Shown one piece after another: positions 10,620 to 22,938 of a stretch of DNA of 64,000 nucleotides. The notes under the pieces are model-generated. The model did not search any database, was not told the DNA's origin, and worked only from the letters and a program-made list of their open reading frames with translations. The stretch is taken from NCBI RefSeq assembly GCF_025370935.1, contig NC_133496.1:9878629-9942628 (forward strand), written 5' to 3'. How positions within the stretch are numbered: the stretch's first letter is position 1; the number at the start of each line of letters is the position of its first letter. The stretch comes from Choristoneura fumiferana (lineage: Eukaryota; Arthropoda; Insecta; Lepidoptera; Tortricidae). A program made the position numbers and the translations under genes.

Positions 10620-13600
10620 ATGAGGTGTTACTTAGCTGCCCTAGTTTGCCTCGCGGTAGCGCGGGCCATGCCCACGATAGAAAAAGAATCCAACGATCCA
10701 AATCTGGTTGCGAGTGTTCTAGGAGTCGTCAAGGAGTGTTCTGAAGGCGATGTGTCTCTGTGCTTAAAGGTTGAACTTTAGTGTTGTGAAAAGTGCGTAC
10801 AGTGCGTGCCATAAGTTCTAAATCAGTTCTAAGTTTTTCATTTTGGTTGCAGGAGAAGGCATTAAAATATGTGGAAACGTTGTCGTCGGCGAGGGAGATG
10901 AGCATTACTGATGGGGTGACTCTGGTAGGGAACGGGTCTCCGAGGTCCGCGAGGGCTTTGGAGCCTTTGTCAGAGGAACCCAAAGCCAGGGAGGCCCAGG
11001 TCGAAGCCAGGCTATTGGACTCTGCTGCTGACCTGCTTGAGAACCATGTCATCCAGTTCAGGCTGCCGTCTTCCACCGTCGAGGGAATGAAGAGGTCTCT
11101 TGAAGAAGGTAAGCATCTTGATTATAAGTACAACGTATTGTTTACAGAGCTAAGCATTATGATTGAGTCCTAGAATTTTAGTAAAAAAATAGATTGACAA
11201 GTCTAAGATATAAACTGAGATTATTACTGCTTTTTGGGTATTAATTACGAGTCAAGCAGAACTAATACCACAAATAATGCCAAAGCAAATAATGAATGGA
11301 CTGTTTAACACTGATAAAGATTTTTAATTTTTTGTCTATTATTTGTCAAATATTTGTAATAATAAATATAAATTATTTTAAAAAACAAAGGCTCGGAACT
11401 TCTGAGCTGACTTGCTCAGATTTTAAAGAAACTTAGCCACATATTTTTATTAAGCTCATTGCATTACTTCTTTGCCGGAAACGGAAGACTTTTCTACAAG
11501 CCTAGAAATGCAAAGAAATTGATTATTAAAATTAACTTGATATAAATTTATTTTTATATTTTTGTAACTCAATGCGTCGTAGTTTGAAAAAGTACTAAAA
11601 AAACCATAAAAATAACAATCCATAAAACATAAATTCAATGTTGAACTAAATTATTACTATTTTGTAACTCTTGAGTGGACTAAAAGGTCGTGATTCGAAT
11701 ATTTCCTTAACACTCGGAAACGCCTGCCAAGAACTTTCGTTTTCCGATCATCTTCATATTACGAGTATTACCAAACCGCCCAAACAAGATTACGAAATGC
11801 AAATAGAAAAAGAAATTTAGCGCTGAGAAATGATTCAATAATTCACGCTCTTCTAAAATAAACGGAGCACAACAAAACGATTTGTGGTTAAAATAAGTAG
11901 TTATTTGATGATCATGATCATGGCGGTTGATCTAAGTAAGCCAATAACGATGGCCAATTTAAGTGAGATCAAAACAACTTTTACTTATACACTCGTTTAT
12001 TGGTAGCTTTCAACGTTGAAATATCATCTTGAAACTGGTTTAATTACAAAATTAAAAGAAAGACTAAGATTGGTTATTGGAGTCTTTTTTATTTTAACTC
12101 CAAATTTGTTACTTTTACGAAGGAAGGTCAACGTCTCTCGATGAGAGCTAAAACATAGATCTCGCTAGTGTCACTGTTTAAGTGACTAAGAAAAAAGCAG
12201 GCTGAAATGTGTGGTGCATGCGAGAAATTTGTGTCTAGACTCCTGTCCAGTGGTGGTGTAGGGGTTTGGCACGCAGCACGAAATGCTAAGGACCTGGGTT
12301 CGATTCCCAGCGCTGGTCTCTTTTTCTGTTTTTTTTTTCTGTGCATCCATGTTTCAGTTTGTATTTTCGTTGGTAAAAGAAAAGTTCATTCTTTTCAATC
12401 CGTAATTTTGGTTTCTGTTGATTTAGCAGATAACATACAAGTAACGTAAGTCATAAGTAAGTATGTCATGTAAGTAACTAACGCTACTTAGATTTTTATA
12501 ATGTCAGAAAGTGATCTAAATTGATATAAATACATATATTTATATTAGCATGCAACGTGTCTCTTAACCAGACTTGTTCGGTGTTAGTAAAAGATTTCAC
12601 ACATCGTTGCACCACTTTGCTAGTTTATTAACGGTAATTTCTACTCTGCCGAAAAGTTTATATCAATAGTCATTTTTAAGTGGAATGTACGTAACAAAAC
12701 GTTAATTAATAATAAATAAAAAATAAGTCAACAAAGTACCTATTATAAAATTTCTTATAACCGATCATGGGAACACCATGACAAAGTATGTTAGTTAACA
12801 AATTGACAAGGATCAAATTCATTTATTTTCGCAGATTTTAGTATTTCAATGAATGTGCGAACTATTTTAACAGTGAACCATTACTTTGTACTACACGTAC
12901 TAGTTTCTACCTTTATAGCTTCCATGAAGACACATACATGGCATCGATGTCCGCCACCGGTCTCAAAGTCTCGTAGATTTCTAGACACGCTTGAACAGAT
13001 TCTATCAGGTCATGTGTAACTTACATCAAAAATAAACAATCTGTACAGAGCAAGTTCAAAAGCTATCCTTTCAAGCTGGATTAGAGTATAAACTGCAACA
13101 TTGAAGCAGCGGAGATTTGCAACGGTACAGCGTCGTAAACAACTTGCAATCAAGGACTTGTTTTCAACGCATTCATTATGTAAAATGCAACCCGATTTAA
13201 CTGTTCCGTTTGCGGTGAGGTTAAGTTCAATGCGTAGGTTTAAGGATGTACAAGAATTTATAATTGTGTTGAAGTAAAGTTTTTTGCCCCTTCGTTAGAT
13301 GGCATACGCCTTATGAGGGCAAATGTCATTAGTCATTAGTGTTGTGCAGATCCCAATAACTAAGTATGTACATTAAGTTTCATATGGGCCCTGGGCGGGC
13401 ATGGCAATGTCATGTAAATTAACCTAACTCAGTACCTAAATAATCTTAACAGTAAGGTATACAATATCAATTTTATATTAAAGCAAAACTTTTATGTCAA
13501 GTTCTATCATTATCATTAAATAGTTCTTCTACAGTATAATATGCTTATGTCAATAAATAACTTTGTAAAAATTTGATACCTCATGGCTAAATATTTTATA

Positions 13601-15582
13601 AATATTTTAAAGAGATTGTTGGAGAATCAAGTAAAACTAAGCGGAAAAAGTCAAAATTGATAGAGTTAACATAATGAAAATTAAAACAAAGTAAACATGC
13701 ACTATTATACAAATACACTTTTTTTCATTATTATGCACCAATTCCAGTAGTTACGTCATGCTATTTTAAAATGCAAAAAAGATATACCAATCCACACAAA
13801 AAATAATTCTAAACAAGAAATTGTAATATAGTAGATTAAATTTGAAAAAATTGGCTTAAAAACAACAATGAAAACCATGGTGTTTAATAAGACCAGTAGT
13901 AGCAATTTCTCTGCTCAAATTCTTATAGAATTTTCAGTCTTATTTAAATGTAAACACCATTACTCTGCTTTCATTAAACACCATTTTAAACCCACACGTT
14001 GATTCATGTTTTGATTTCACTTCATATAAAAAATTGTCTTGCTACTGATATTACCATAATTAGAAGCCCATTCATATTCTGAACAAGTACAAGTACGCAC
14101 TTGCCACTTAACACTTGTCATTGGGTCGTGAAAGTGGCACTTGCATTCTTGCTTCGGTCATTAGAGTAGTCGAGTTGGCGGTCGAGTCGAGTCCTTCTGG
14201 CGCAAATTGAACTTTCATGGTGGAACCTGTTCGAGTGAGCAAGTCATCGTGAAATCTAGCCATAACTGGCCGCTTCTAACGTTGAAAGTTGTAATTGCTT
14301 TCGAATACAAGTAGTCATCGCCCTTTATCTATTAATTACAAAATTACTGTGTCAAACTCAAACGATTGTTAATGGTGATTATCTAGTAGCTCTGTTTTTG
14401 GCTACACATTCTTTTACAGCGAATCTTAAAGTCAATAAAGGTCCGATTATATTACGGTAGTAATCTGCTCGACACAAACGTTTTTTTCTTTTTGTAGCCA
14501 AAAAAATGTTGCATTATTTTTACCAATGAAAACTCGGCAGGAGGTTGTCAATCAGACGTACAAGAATACCTATGTGTACGTATTATTATAAGTAATGTTT
14601 CACCGTAGTATTGTAAATTTGTTAAAGTTAGTCATACTTTGAAGAATAGAAAACTTGTAATAAATACAAAACAGGGAGTGATTGTTTTTTACAATGGGAA
14701 GGATTGGTTTCGTCGGTTTTTTTTTACCAAAAAATTTACGTTCAATAACAGTGGTAGAAGAATTGTAGTGACAATTATTTGAAATGAATTCATCCACGTA
14801 TTTTTAAGTCAAAAACCAATCAAGGTCAAGTTTTAAAAATGCACCTTCTTATTTTCTTGGTACAGACCATTAGTTGAAGTAAACAAATAGCTTAGGAATG
14901 CGGTTACAATGCGGAATTAAGTAAATATTGAACTTCCAATGTAGACTCTCTAATTGAGACTAGAAAAACTTTTAGCTTAACCCTGATTATGAGATTCGTT
15001 GACCTCATAATCAGAGCTAATGGTTTTTAGATGGTCTATTAAGAGGTCCTGTAATTTTTTTCTAAATGACTTCAAAAACAAGCTTAATTTTTAAAGTCTC
15101 GTCTCCAAAGTCTGCACATGCAAAAATGCGTCAAGCGAACGGTAAAATTAAGTAATGATTATGCTGCAGGCGGACACCAGAAGCGTAGCGTGTTCCAAAT
15201 GACAAAGTATTTTTGTACCGTTATTAGTAACTATTGATTTTTTATTTTCTTTCTAGCCCGTGGCAAGAAGAAGAAGATCAAGCAGCTGTTGCCCCTTCTT
15301 GCTCTCGCCAAGTTGAAGATCACCGCTCTCATTCCCTTGTTCCTTGGCATCATCGCTTTCGCTGCAGCCAAGGCTGTACTCCTCGCCAAGGTTGCCCTCC
15401 TGGTCGCTGGTATCCTCGCCCTGAAGAAGCTGTTGGCTAGCAAGCACCACGAAACTAGTTACGAAGTTGTCGCCCACCCACACCATGAAGAGCACAGTTA
15501 CTCCAGCAGTGGGCACGGTTGGGGACGAACAATCGACGACGCGCAAAACTTAGCGTACGGCGCCCATGTTAAATCAGACTAA
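10620..15582 (+). CDS. Osi: Osiris family protein (gene 1 of the array)
   Basis: The three coding exons are 10620-10769, 10853-11108 and 15257-15582, giving 243 aa. Introns have GT-AG ends: intron 1 (83 bp) in phase 0, intron 2 (4148 bp) in phase 1. Residues 1-16 are a signal peptide ending ARA. Cys40 and Cys48 sit in the conserved Cys-x7-CLK block at the end of exon 1. Exon 2 (51-135) is polar, with an EPLSEEPKARE segment. Exon 3 opens RGKKKK (137-142), then a hydrophobic stretch of about 146-191, a His-rich tail and AQNLAY (231-236). Signal peptide, paired Cys, hydrophobic domain and AQxLAY together are diagnostic of Osiris (DUF1676). Members act in the secretory/endosomal system of cuticle-forming epithelia; the biochemical activity is unclear. 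The ATG is the first in frame and starts the signal peptide. The paralogue number is not assigned. Confidence 0.93.
11109..15256 (+). other. Intron 2 of Osiris gene 1
   Basis: GTAAG donor and TTTCTTTCTAG acceptor. At 4148 bp it is the longest Osiris intron in the window. It holds a tRNA-like segment (12247-12316) and a LINE 3' UTR-like piece at about 13370-13560 ('gggcgggcatggcaatgtca', related to about 5970). The rest is AT-rich with no other recognised feature. Confidence 0.85.
12247..12316 (+). repeat. tRNA-like sequence (SINE head or tRNA pseudogene)
   Basis: In these 70 nt, CCAGTGG (5') pairs with GCGCTGG (3') over six of seven positions. The T-arm CTGGG-TTCGATT-CCCAG is perfect, and the B-box GGTTCGATTCC is canonical. 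An A-box-like 'tggtgtaggggtttgg' precedes it. The anticodon arm is poor: only AGC/GCT pairs, and the loop ACGAAAT has C where U33 is expected. A T-run follows at about 12321-12340, suitable for Pol III termination. I favour a tRNA-derived SINE head over a working tRNA gene. Confidence 0.55.
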
Positions 15583-16330
15583 TCTCCGACATACTCACAC
15601 TTGCGTTCTACAAGGTTCTATTCTAGGGCCGCTATTATTGCAGCCATTTGTTTACTGAGAATGCGGGCATGTACTTTAAAGAAATATTTAAGCAGGCTTA
15701 TTTATTACTAGCCTTAAGATATTTATTGAATATTTATTGACAATCCCTTTGTGAGGGATGCTGCGCGATGTTGTTTTGTTTTCATAAACGGTTGTTCTGA
15801 GTTTGTATGGTCCTTCTTGTTGTACTATATTAGTATTTATTTCAGATCCTATACGGTATCCGTATATGTGTATTTTAATTTTTGCGTTAGCCTTTGATAC
15901 TCATTTTGTAAATATTTTATCATACCTTATTTTTTTATTCTAGTCCTTCGATTTAAGTTTTATTTGTTTAATTTTTTATCCTTGTTTTATCATTGTAAGT
16001 TAGTTCGCACCCTCTATTTTATTTGTTATATTCTTCGACTGTGATATTTATTATTTACATTTTTATTTTATTTAAAATTTAAATATTTTTATACATTTCC
16101 ATTTTATATTATTTCAAATTATGTCATGTTTATATATTTTGTTATATATTATTTATTATTATCATGAGCACATTTCACATAATTATATATTATTTTATTG
16201 TTATATATTTGTCATTATATAAATTATCATTTCATTATATCTACCATTTTTAGTTCAAATGCACATTTATATAAATTACCTATCTGTCGTATTTGTTACG
16301 ATTCGTACAAATAAAGAACTCAATTTAATT
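15583..16330 (+). other. 3' UTR of Osiris gene 1
   Basis: Very AT-rich, with many TATTTATT-type motifs. A canonical AATAAA at 16310-16315, about 730 nt after the stop, is a good polyadenylation signal. Several weaker ATTAAA/TATAAA-like sites come earlier. AU-rich 3' UTRs of this kind can shorten mRNA half-life, but that is inference. Confidence 0.55.
16310..16315 (+). terminator. Polyadenylation signal, Osiris gene 1
   Basis: AATAAA in 'acaaataaagaactc', followed by a T-rich stretch ('gttttttta') suitable as a downstream element. Confidence 0.55.
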
Positions 16331-17426
16331 TTGTTTTTTTATTTCATCATTTCTTTTTTTATAAACTTACAAAAGCAAAGTTTAAATTACCTTACCTACC
16401 TAATTTTTAAATATTTATTTTATTGAAAAATTGTTCAGCAGTGTACGTCTTTGATGATGATTGTAATATTTTTTTTTGTTTATTTATTAATAAGAAACAA
16501 ACAGGCTTATACTTATTAAACAACATAGGTCCCTAAAACTTTTTTAAAAATTTATATTGTAACTATGGTTGTGCGATTACGTTATGATTAAGGAAAATTA
16601 GATCAAAATATATCTCATCTTAGGGAAAACGCGTTTTTTCGATTTTACAAACACAGAAGAAAACTTAGTTTACCAAGTATTGAGTACGGAATACGATCAA
16701 ATAATCATTATCTGAAACCATTGAACTAACTACTTAAGATAAGCCATCTAGAAAAAAACCGTTTTATCTGGGAAAAACCGCAACACCGATATCTTTGTGA
16801 AGATTTAATTTAAGATAGGCACTTATGTCTGACCAACCACAGAATAACATAATGATAGACAGCTTTCAGTAAAAGGTTAATGATAGTGTAAACTTATAAT
16901 TTATGTGGTTTTTATCCGATTGTTACAATGAGTTCTCTTCCTTCCTCTTTTCTATTCATCCTTCATATAATCTAATCTAAGCTAATCCGGAAGGATTAAC
17001 AATGAACAGTAGCAAACAGGTAGGATAAAAGTAAGGACGTTGAATTGAATCAGGCTTGTAATCTTAATAATGTTGATTTACACGATTTAAGTAAAAATAT
17101 TTGACATAAAAAACCCTAAATAAATAAATATATTAAAACCGTAATCAGTCAGCCAATTATTTCTTTATGTTCCTTTTTTTGGAATCAAACAATCCCAGTT
17201 ACATTTTCATTTGGTACCATTATTTGAAATGCGCTTCCATTGTCACGTTTATTTAATGACTCGCAGAATTTTAAATCAACCTTGTCTTCCTTTTCACAAT
17301 AATCTTTACTAGTTTAATTTAGTTTATTTATTAATTCAAAACATTATTACATTATAATTTACATAAATGTCAGTTATAAGAATTTGTATTGAAATCGCCA
17401 AACACCCGCTAACGACCCGCTCCGGT
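16331..17426. other. Intergenic, AT-rich
   Basis: No gene is supported. At about 17305-17360 a T/A-rich pattern ('tagtttatttattaattcaaaa') resembles the reverse of a LINE 3' end, but there is too little to classify. Confidence 0.4.
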
Positions 17427-17590
17427 TTTCATCATCATCAACATCATCAAGCCGGAAGACGTCTACTACTCGTACTGTACAAAGGCCTCCCCCTTACTCA
17501 CCGCCTGCATCCACCGGTTGCCCACAATTCTCACGATGTCGTTAGTCCACCTAGTGGGAGGCCTGCCAATGCTTCGTCTTCCAGCTTGTA
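17427..17590 (-). mobile_element. RTE-type LINE 3' end
   Basis: Reverse orientation. A (CAT)n tail at the left is followed by 'agccggaagacgtctact' and 'aaaggcctccc', then the complement of the RPPTRWTDD coding block ('gtcgttagtccacctagtggg'). It is 5'-truncated. Confidence 0.8.
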
Positions 17591-17899
17591 GTTCCAGCTT
17601 TAAACGGGCGCAATTTTGAAAAAGGGGCGAAGAAACAAAAGAAGTTTGTAATTAAAGTTACTTCACGTTTTTCACCTCCATTTACCGAAACTAAAATTGC
17701 GACGAGCCGAAGCACATTGCTTGTTATACGTATTATGTATAATATGAACTTCTTGACTTTCTTTATAAACCTTCTTTTCCTTTACATGCATAATATACAA
17801 CAAAATCACTTCCAGCCCTCTGTCCGTCTGTATTCGTATACACGTATGACGATAGATACATACATACAGAGGAATAGAAGGCAGGAAACGACTTGATTG

Positions 17900-18288
17900 T
17901 ATACTGCTGGCTGTTGCCCCCGACTTCGTCCGCGTAGAATTTCTTTATAGCTATCCTGTAGCGTGGGAATTATATCATTCACCGGGATTAAAACTATTCC
18001 ATGTCCTAAATGGGTCCCACTGAAAAACAGCGTTGCGGCTTGCCGTAACATTATGCTGAGTGGGGCCCACTTTATACTATTCGATGTGATTTTTTTTATT
18101 CTTTCCATCTAATGTATTTTTATGTGTATCGAATATGTGTAAATAAATGTTTCTCTCTCTCTCTCTCTTTTCCAGAGACTTAAACTATCTGTGTACTGAA
18201 TTTCATCTAAATCGGTTAAGCGGTTTAGACGTGAAGAGGTAACAAACAAACAGACTTACAAACTTTCGCATTTATAATACTCGTATTG
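17900..18288 (-). mobile_element. Helitron-like (Lep1-type) copy, probably interrupted
   Basis: The left end 'ctggctgttgcccccgacttcgtccgcg' and right end 'cgcatttataatactcg' match the two ends of the family in reverse. Between about 18010 and 18172 is foreign sequence ending in 'aaataaatgttt' and a (CT)n run (about 18152-18168), which looks like a retroposed 3' end. Confidence 0.6.
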
Positions 18289-18520
18289 TGGGATCAGTGG
18301 GATGTAAAAAAACAGAAGTCAAAGATACTTCACGTCGGTCAATTAATTTTAAAGTTTGCACACGACCACGCCATCTAGGAGCAACTCGTGTTACAACAGC
18401 AGTCACGGCTAAGGTCACATTCAAACTTGATCGATATAACCAGTTAGGTAACGATCTACTGGCGTCTAGGCATCGTCTGGGTTACTACCTACTACTAAAC
18501 CCTGTTTCTTTGTGTATGTT

Positions 18521-18870
18521 TGTATGTAAACTCTTTATTGTACAAAAGAAAATGAACAAAATACAATTGACAAACTGAGATTCTTGTATAAAGGCGGCCT
18601 ATCCCATAATACATATAATATAAAAGCATATTAAACAAACAAATTAAATAAGGAGAAGGTGTAAGTCACATCCTTCTCAAGCCTTCCCTGAATGATCCCA
18701 CGGTGGGAGATTGCCTGATGGAGATCGGTAGCCGATTCCACAGCCTGGCAGATTGCACTCTTAAGGATTTAGAGTATGTTTTGGATGAGGTAGAAGGACA
18801 GGCTAAAAGGAGATCAAACGTTCGGAAAGGTATATGGGAGCAGAAGGATTAAAAACTGTGTTGAAAAGTA
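18521..18870 (-). mobile_element. LINE 3' remnant (CTTTATTGTACAA tail type)
   Basis: The left edge 'aactctttattgtacaaaaga' is the complement of an AATAAAG 3' end. It is shared with 23741-23815 and, more loosely, 30865-30940 and 59100-59150. The body ('ggtgggagattgcctgatgg', 'agccgattccacagcctgg') looks like a degraded coding end on the minus strand. The clade is unresolved. Confidence 0.55.
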
Positions 18871-19146
18871 ATGATAGAACGTGGATGTTCCTACCATCCC
18901 AAAGGCAACCACTTCAGCCTTACCCTGAAATTAGACACGTGGTCGTACTTGCGGAGTCCAAAAATGTATCGAATGTTTATTGTGTCTTTTAAATTAAAGT
19001 CCACTGTAAAAACAACAAAGTTTGATAAATATATCAAAAAATACTTCATCAAATAGGTTTTGAGAACGCATCCAAAAGTAGCGGTGCGAAGATTCAAACT
19101 TCGGCGGCGGTTGGCACTGACAGGCGATTGGCACATCTAAGAGCTT

Positions 19147-19249
19147 TTTCAGATTATTCGATCCGATATCGGTATCGGACGCCAATACGATATCGGGGCA
19201 AGTAAAATGTATGAAATATGATACGATATCGGATCGGATTATCTGAAAG
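19147..19249. repeat. GATATCGG palindrome about 100 bp upstream of the LINE
   Basis: The arms 'tttcagattattcgatccga' (19148 on) and, about 55 bp later, its near-perfect complement ending 'ggatcggattatctgaaag' make a 103-bp hairpin. Extra CGATATCGG units lie in the loop. It may be a small MITE. Confidence 0.65.
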
Positions 19250-19350
19250 ACAGGAACATATTTTAGGGAAACAATAATGTAATACTCCTAATGTACGCGC
19301 AATAATGTATAACGTGATAATCCAAAGCATTATTGCTTTCTGCAAAGTAG

Positions 19351-22218
19351 TCTATCATTTCTACATCAAATATAAATCGCTTCACTGGCAAAATATTAGA
19401 TTTAGAATTACTCTCTGAAAAGTTAAACTTAGATATTATCTGCTTAACAGAAACCTGGCTAAAAAAAGATTCAATGCAATTTAATGTACATAATTATGCA
19501 ATAGCCAGCGCCTTCTGCAGAGAATCTGCAGCAGGTGGCGGGTCTCTCATATTAGTGAAAAATGGTTTAAAGTTCAAAGAACGCAAAGACCTGTCCAGCC
19601 TTTCTGTTGAACGTGTATGCGAGATCGCTTCTGCGGAAACGGAACAGTATTTAATTTTATGTATATATAGACCACCAAACTCGAGTATTCCTTTGTTTAT
19701 AAATACTATGGAAGATGTTCTAAGGAAATCAGTAAAACGTAATAAAGCGCTGGTGGTCTGCGGGACTTTAATATCGATATTTTATCACAATCCGTTGAAA
19801 AAGACCAGTTTATTTGGTTTGGACCAGTTTGTTTGGTCTGTTTTAAAATCTTTTAATTTAAATTTCTTATTTAATGAACCCACCAGAGTCACAACCACTT
19901 CGGCCACATGTATTGACAACATTTGGTTAACTTGTAAGTGTTTAGAAAAAGCTGTTATCAGTGGAGTACGATCGGATCACAAAGCTCAAACAGTGAAGTT
20001 ACCTCGGGCTAGGGGCGGTGTTAATCAAATCATAGAAATTAGGCCGTTGAACAAACAAAGACTTGACCGTCTCAAAACAAACATCGCGCAAAAAGTAAAC
20101 AATTTAAAAGTAAATACTAAAAATCCAAACGAAAATTTCAAGATATTGTTAAATACTGTATGCGAGGAATACGATAAAACGAGTAGTAAAAAACGTATTA
20201 AAATAGGAAACAAACTATCATTCAATGAATGGGCTACACCCGGAATACGTAGGAGTAGGGACGTCTTATATGATCTTTATGATATGAAATCGTGTACCAC
20301 TGATGAACGTTTCCACCAGTATGTCAGGGATTATTCAAAATTATTCAAAATTATATGTAATAAAGCAAAAGCAGCCCATGTAACTAATAAAATTAAGTCC
20401 TCTGATGATAAAATTAAAACAGTTTGGAAAATTATAAATACTGAAACCGGTCGACGTAAGAACGCGGAGTCCTCTATATCGTTAAAGATTAACAACGTAT
20501 TAGAAACGGACGCGGTTAAAGTAGCTAACGAGTTTAATACCTACTTCTCTAAAATCCCCATCGAAACGACAAAATGTCTCGCGTCTTCCTCAAAGTTAGC
20601 TGAATCGCTCTTAAAACAAAATGTATCTATTCCAAACTTAAGTAATTTTAAATTCACGCATGTCTCTCCCTGTGACATCATTAAGACTTTTAGATTATTG
20701 AAAGTAAAAAAAACCGAAGACTTGTGGGGCGTTTCAGTTAAGGTTCTACATTCCATTTTAGATGTCGTTGCTCCAACTTTAGCATTTATATTTAATAGCT
20801 GTATAGATGAAGGCGTATTTCCAGATTTGATGAAATATAGTAAAGTAGTTCCTATTTTCAAATCAGGTGATAAAGATAATCCCTCTGATTATCGTCCTGT
20901 GTCCATCCTATCAGCGTTTAGCAAAATATTCGAAAAAATAATGCTGACGCAAATGATCTCGCATTTTAATACGCATAAAATCATGCATCCACAGCAGTTC
21001 GGATTCACAAAAGGCAGGTCTACTACAGACGCGGGTCATAGTTTAGTTAAATTCATATTGCAAGCTTGGGAGGAATCACATGACGCTATAGGTGTATTCT
21101 GCGACCCTTCGAAAGCTTTTGATTGTGTGGATCATGATACTTTAATTTGTAAGTTAAATTTTTATGGCATTCGTGGCCTCGCTTTAGAACTCATTAAATC
21201 TTACCTCACACAAAGAAAGCAAAAGGTAGCGATTAACGGAACGGTATCGGAGGGATCTGTGGTCGAAATGGGAGTGCCTCAAGGATCCATTCTTGCCCCA
21301 TTCCTGTATCTTATTTATGTAAATGACCTTACTTATATGGTAAGCCAAAAGTCGGGTATAGTTATGTTTGCTGACGACACGTCTTTACTGTTCAAGGTTA
21401 GTAGAAAAGATACCAACTTCATTGAACCCCATGAAACCCTGTCCGTGATATCCGCATGGTTTGCTGCCAATAATTTGTTACTAAATCCTAAGAAAACCAA
21501 ATGTATTAAATTCTCGTTGATAAATTCATCTAGCTCGAATTCAGTTTCTAATATAAAGTTAAATGTTCAAACTATTGAATTTGTAAAATCAACAGTATTT
21601 TTAGGAATAACGCTCGATTCTAAACTACAGTGGGGACCTCACGTCACAGCAATCGCGGGTAGATTGAGCTCTGCTGCTTTTGCAGTTTGGAAAATACGGC
21701 AGCTAACCGATGTGGCGACGGCACGGTTGGTGTATTTTGCTTACTTTAATAGCATTATTTCGTACGGCCTTATTTTATGGGGATCTGCTGCAGACATTGA
21801 GTCAATTTTTATCTTACAAAAGAGAGCAATTAGAGCAATTTATAATTTGAAGACGCGTGAATCTTTAAGATCTTTTTTTAAGGAAACAGATATCCTAACC
21901 CTGCCGTCGCTTTATGTTTTTGAAATAATCATGTATGTTAGGAAGAACATATGTGATTTTCCCACTAACGTCGATAAGCCAAAGGCTACTAGAAACACAG
22001 GGAAGCTTAAAGTTCCATCTTACAGACTGGCTAAAACCAAAAAGTCTTTTCTGGAAATTGCATACGTTTTTATAATAAAATTCCAAAAAATATTACAAAT
22101 GAAACGGATACAAAATTCAGATCTATTGTCAAGAAGACATTTATATCAAAGGCGTATTATAAAGTTAATGATTATATCATGGACAGGGATATTTGGAAAT
22201 AATTCCGATCTGCATTAG
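19351..22218 (+). pseudogene. LINE ORF2 (endonuclease and reverse transcriptase), broken
   Basis: A 914-codon open frame starts at ATG 19474, but homology extends upstream in frame to the EN motif TETWL just before that ATG. RT motifs are intact: FCDPSKAFD (542-550), GVPQGS (600-605) and the catalytic FADD (632-635). The EN C-terminal SDH is also present. Two lesions scramble the EN core. A base is lost near 19763, before the GDFN-type motif. A 19-bp tandem duplication (19803-19821, 19822-19840) then restores frame. A third shift near 22053 moves the conserved C-terminus into another frame with a stop at 22200-22202, so the read-through end at 22218 is not native. The copy is very probably inactive. 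Confidence 0.85.
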
Positions 22219-22462
22219 CGATCCCTTCAAATAGCGAACCTACTGTGTTAAAAATAAAGTTGTGTTAAATACTTGTGATGTATACATATCATTTAATAAT
22301 ATTGTAAATCTGTTTTAAAAAAATATATATATACCTCGTTGAGTTTCTTGCCGGATTCTTCTCAGCAGAGGTTTTTCCGAACCGGTGGTAGATTTTTTTT
22401 GACATTCATAAGTGCTTGTTATAGCCTAAATTGAATAAAGATATTTTGACTTTGACTTTGAC
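19351..22462 (+). mobile_element. Jockey-like non-LTR retrotransposon (LINE), 5'-truncated
   Basis: This is the longest element in the window. It carries an endonuclease (EN) plus reverse transcriptase (RT) ORF2 from about 19351, then a 3' UTR of about 250 bp. It ends at 'gaataaagatattttgac' with repeated TTTGAC units near 22435-22462, a 3' end common to many lepidopteran LINEs. No ORF1 is visible, and a stop at 19348-19350 closes the frame upstream, so the copy is probably truncated near the start of ORF2. The family copies by target-primed reverse transcription. Assignment to the jockey group rests on the RT motifs; the exact clade is uncertain. Confidence 0.85.
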
Positions 22463-22938
22463 TTCCGATTATCATGCATTATTTGGGCGTACAAAATATT
22501 GCGCGCGCTGTAATGTACGTAGTGATAATGACCATAGATTTGTATTAGGTTGTGTATTAACAAGTTCATTAACTACACCCCATATTTCATACATTTTACT
22601 TGCCCCGACCTGTCATGTTCTAGTTTTTTTTTTCACTTAATTTTTATTATGATTTTGTCATTACATATTTGAACAATGTTCTTTTAAACACACGCCATCA
22701 GCAGTCCATATTAATTAACACTTTACACTTTGCCTTCGATTAAATTCTCACTGCTCTAATAAAATTGCATTCGAACGAATGTTGGCTATAAAACACAGTG
22801 TAGGCGCTCAAGCCCTCTAATAGCCTCCAATACATAAATGTATACTCTGGTGATTTCTTAGTGGCAACATTGAATTTATTTTTATAAGTCACAACATTTT
22901 TATTCATTTTTTTTAATCAAGTTCTTATGAACGTAAAA
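22463..22938. other. Spacer between the LINE and its inverted 3' end copy
   Basis: AT-rich. No gene or recognised repeat. Confidence 0.45.

Noticed and set aside
10357..11076. Two minus-strand frames of about 115 codons opposite Osiris gene 1
   Set aside because: They are antisense shadows of exons 1 and 2. GC-rich coding exons often leave open antisense frames.
12247..12316. Functional tRNA gene
   Set aside because: The anticodon stem has only three pairs and position 33 is not T, so a working tRNA is unlikely.
12207..12449. 80-codon frame over the tRNA-like segment
   Set aside because: The open frame is produced by the tRNA-like repeat and the T-rich tail. No protein features.
15231..15546. 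Open frames on both strands over Osiris gene 1 exon 3
   Set aside because: Alternative-frame shadows of the real exon. The same pattern occurs at 36864-37208 and 50875-51252 over the other third exons.
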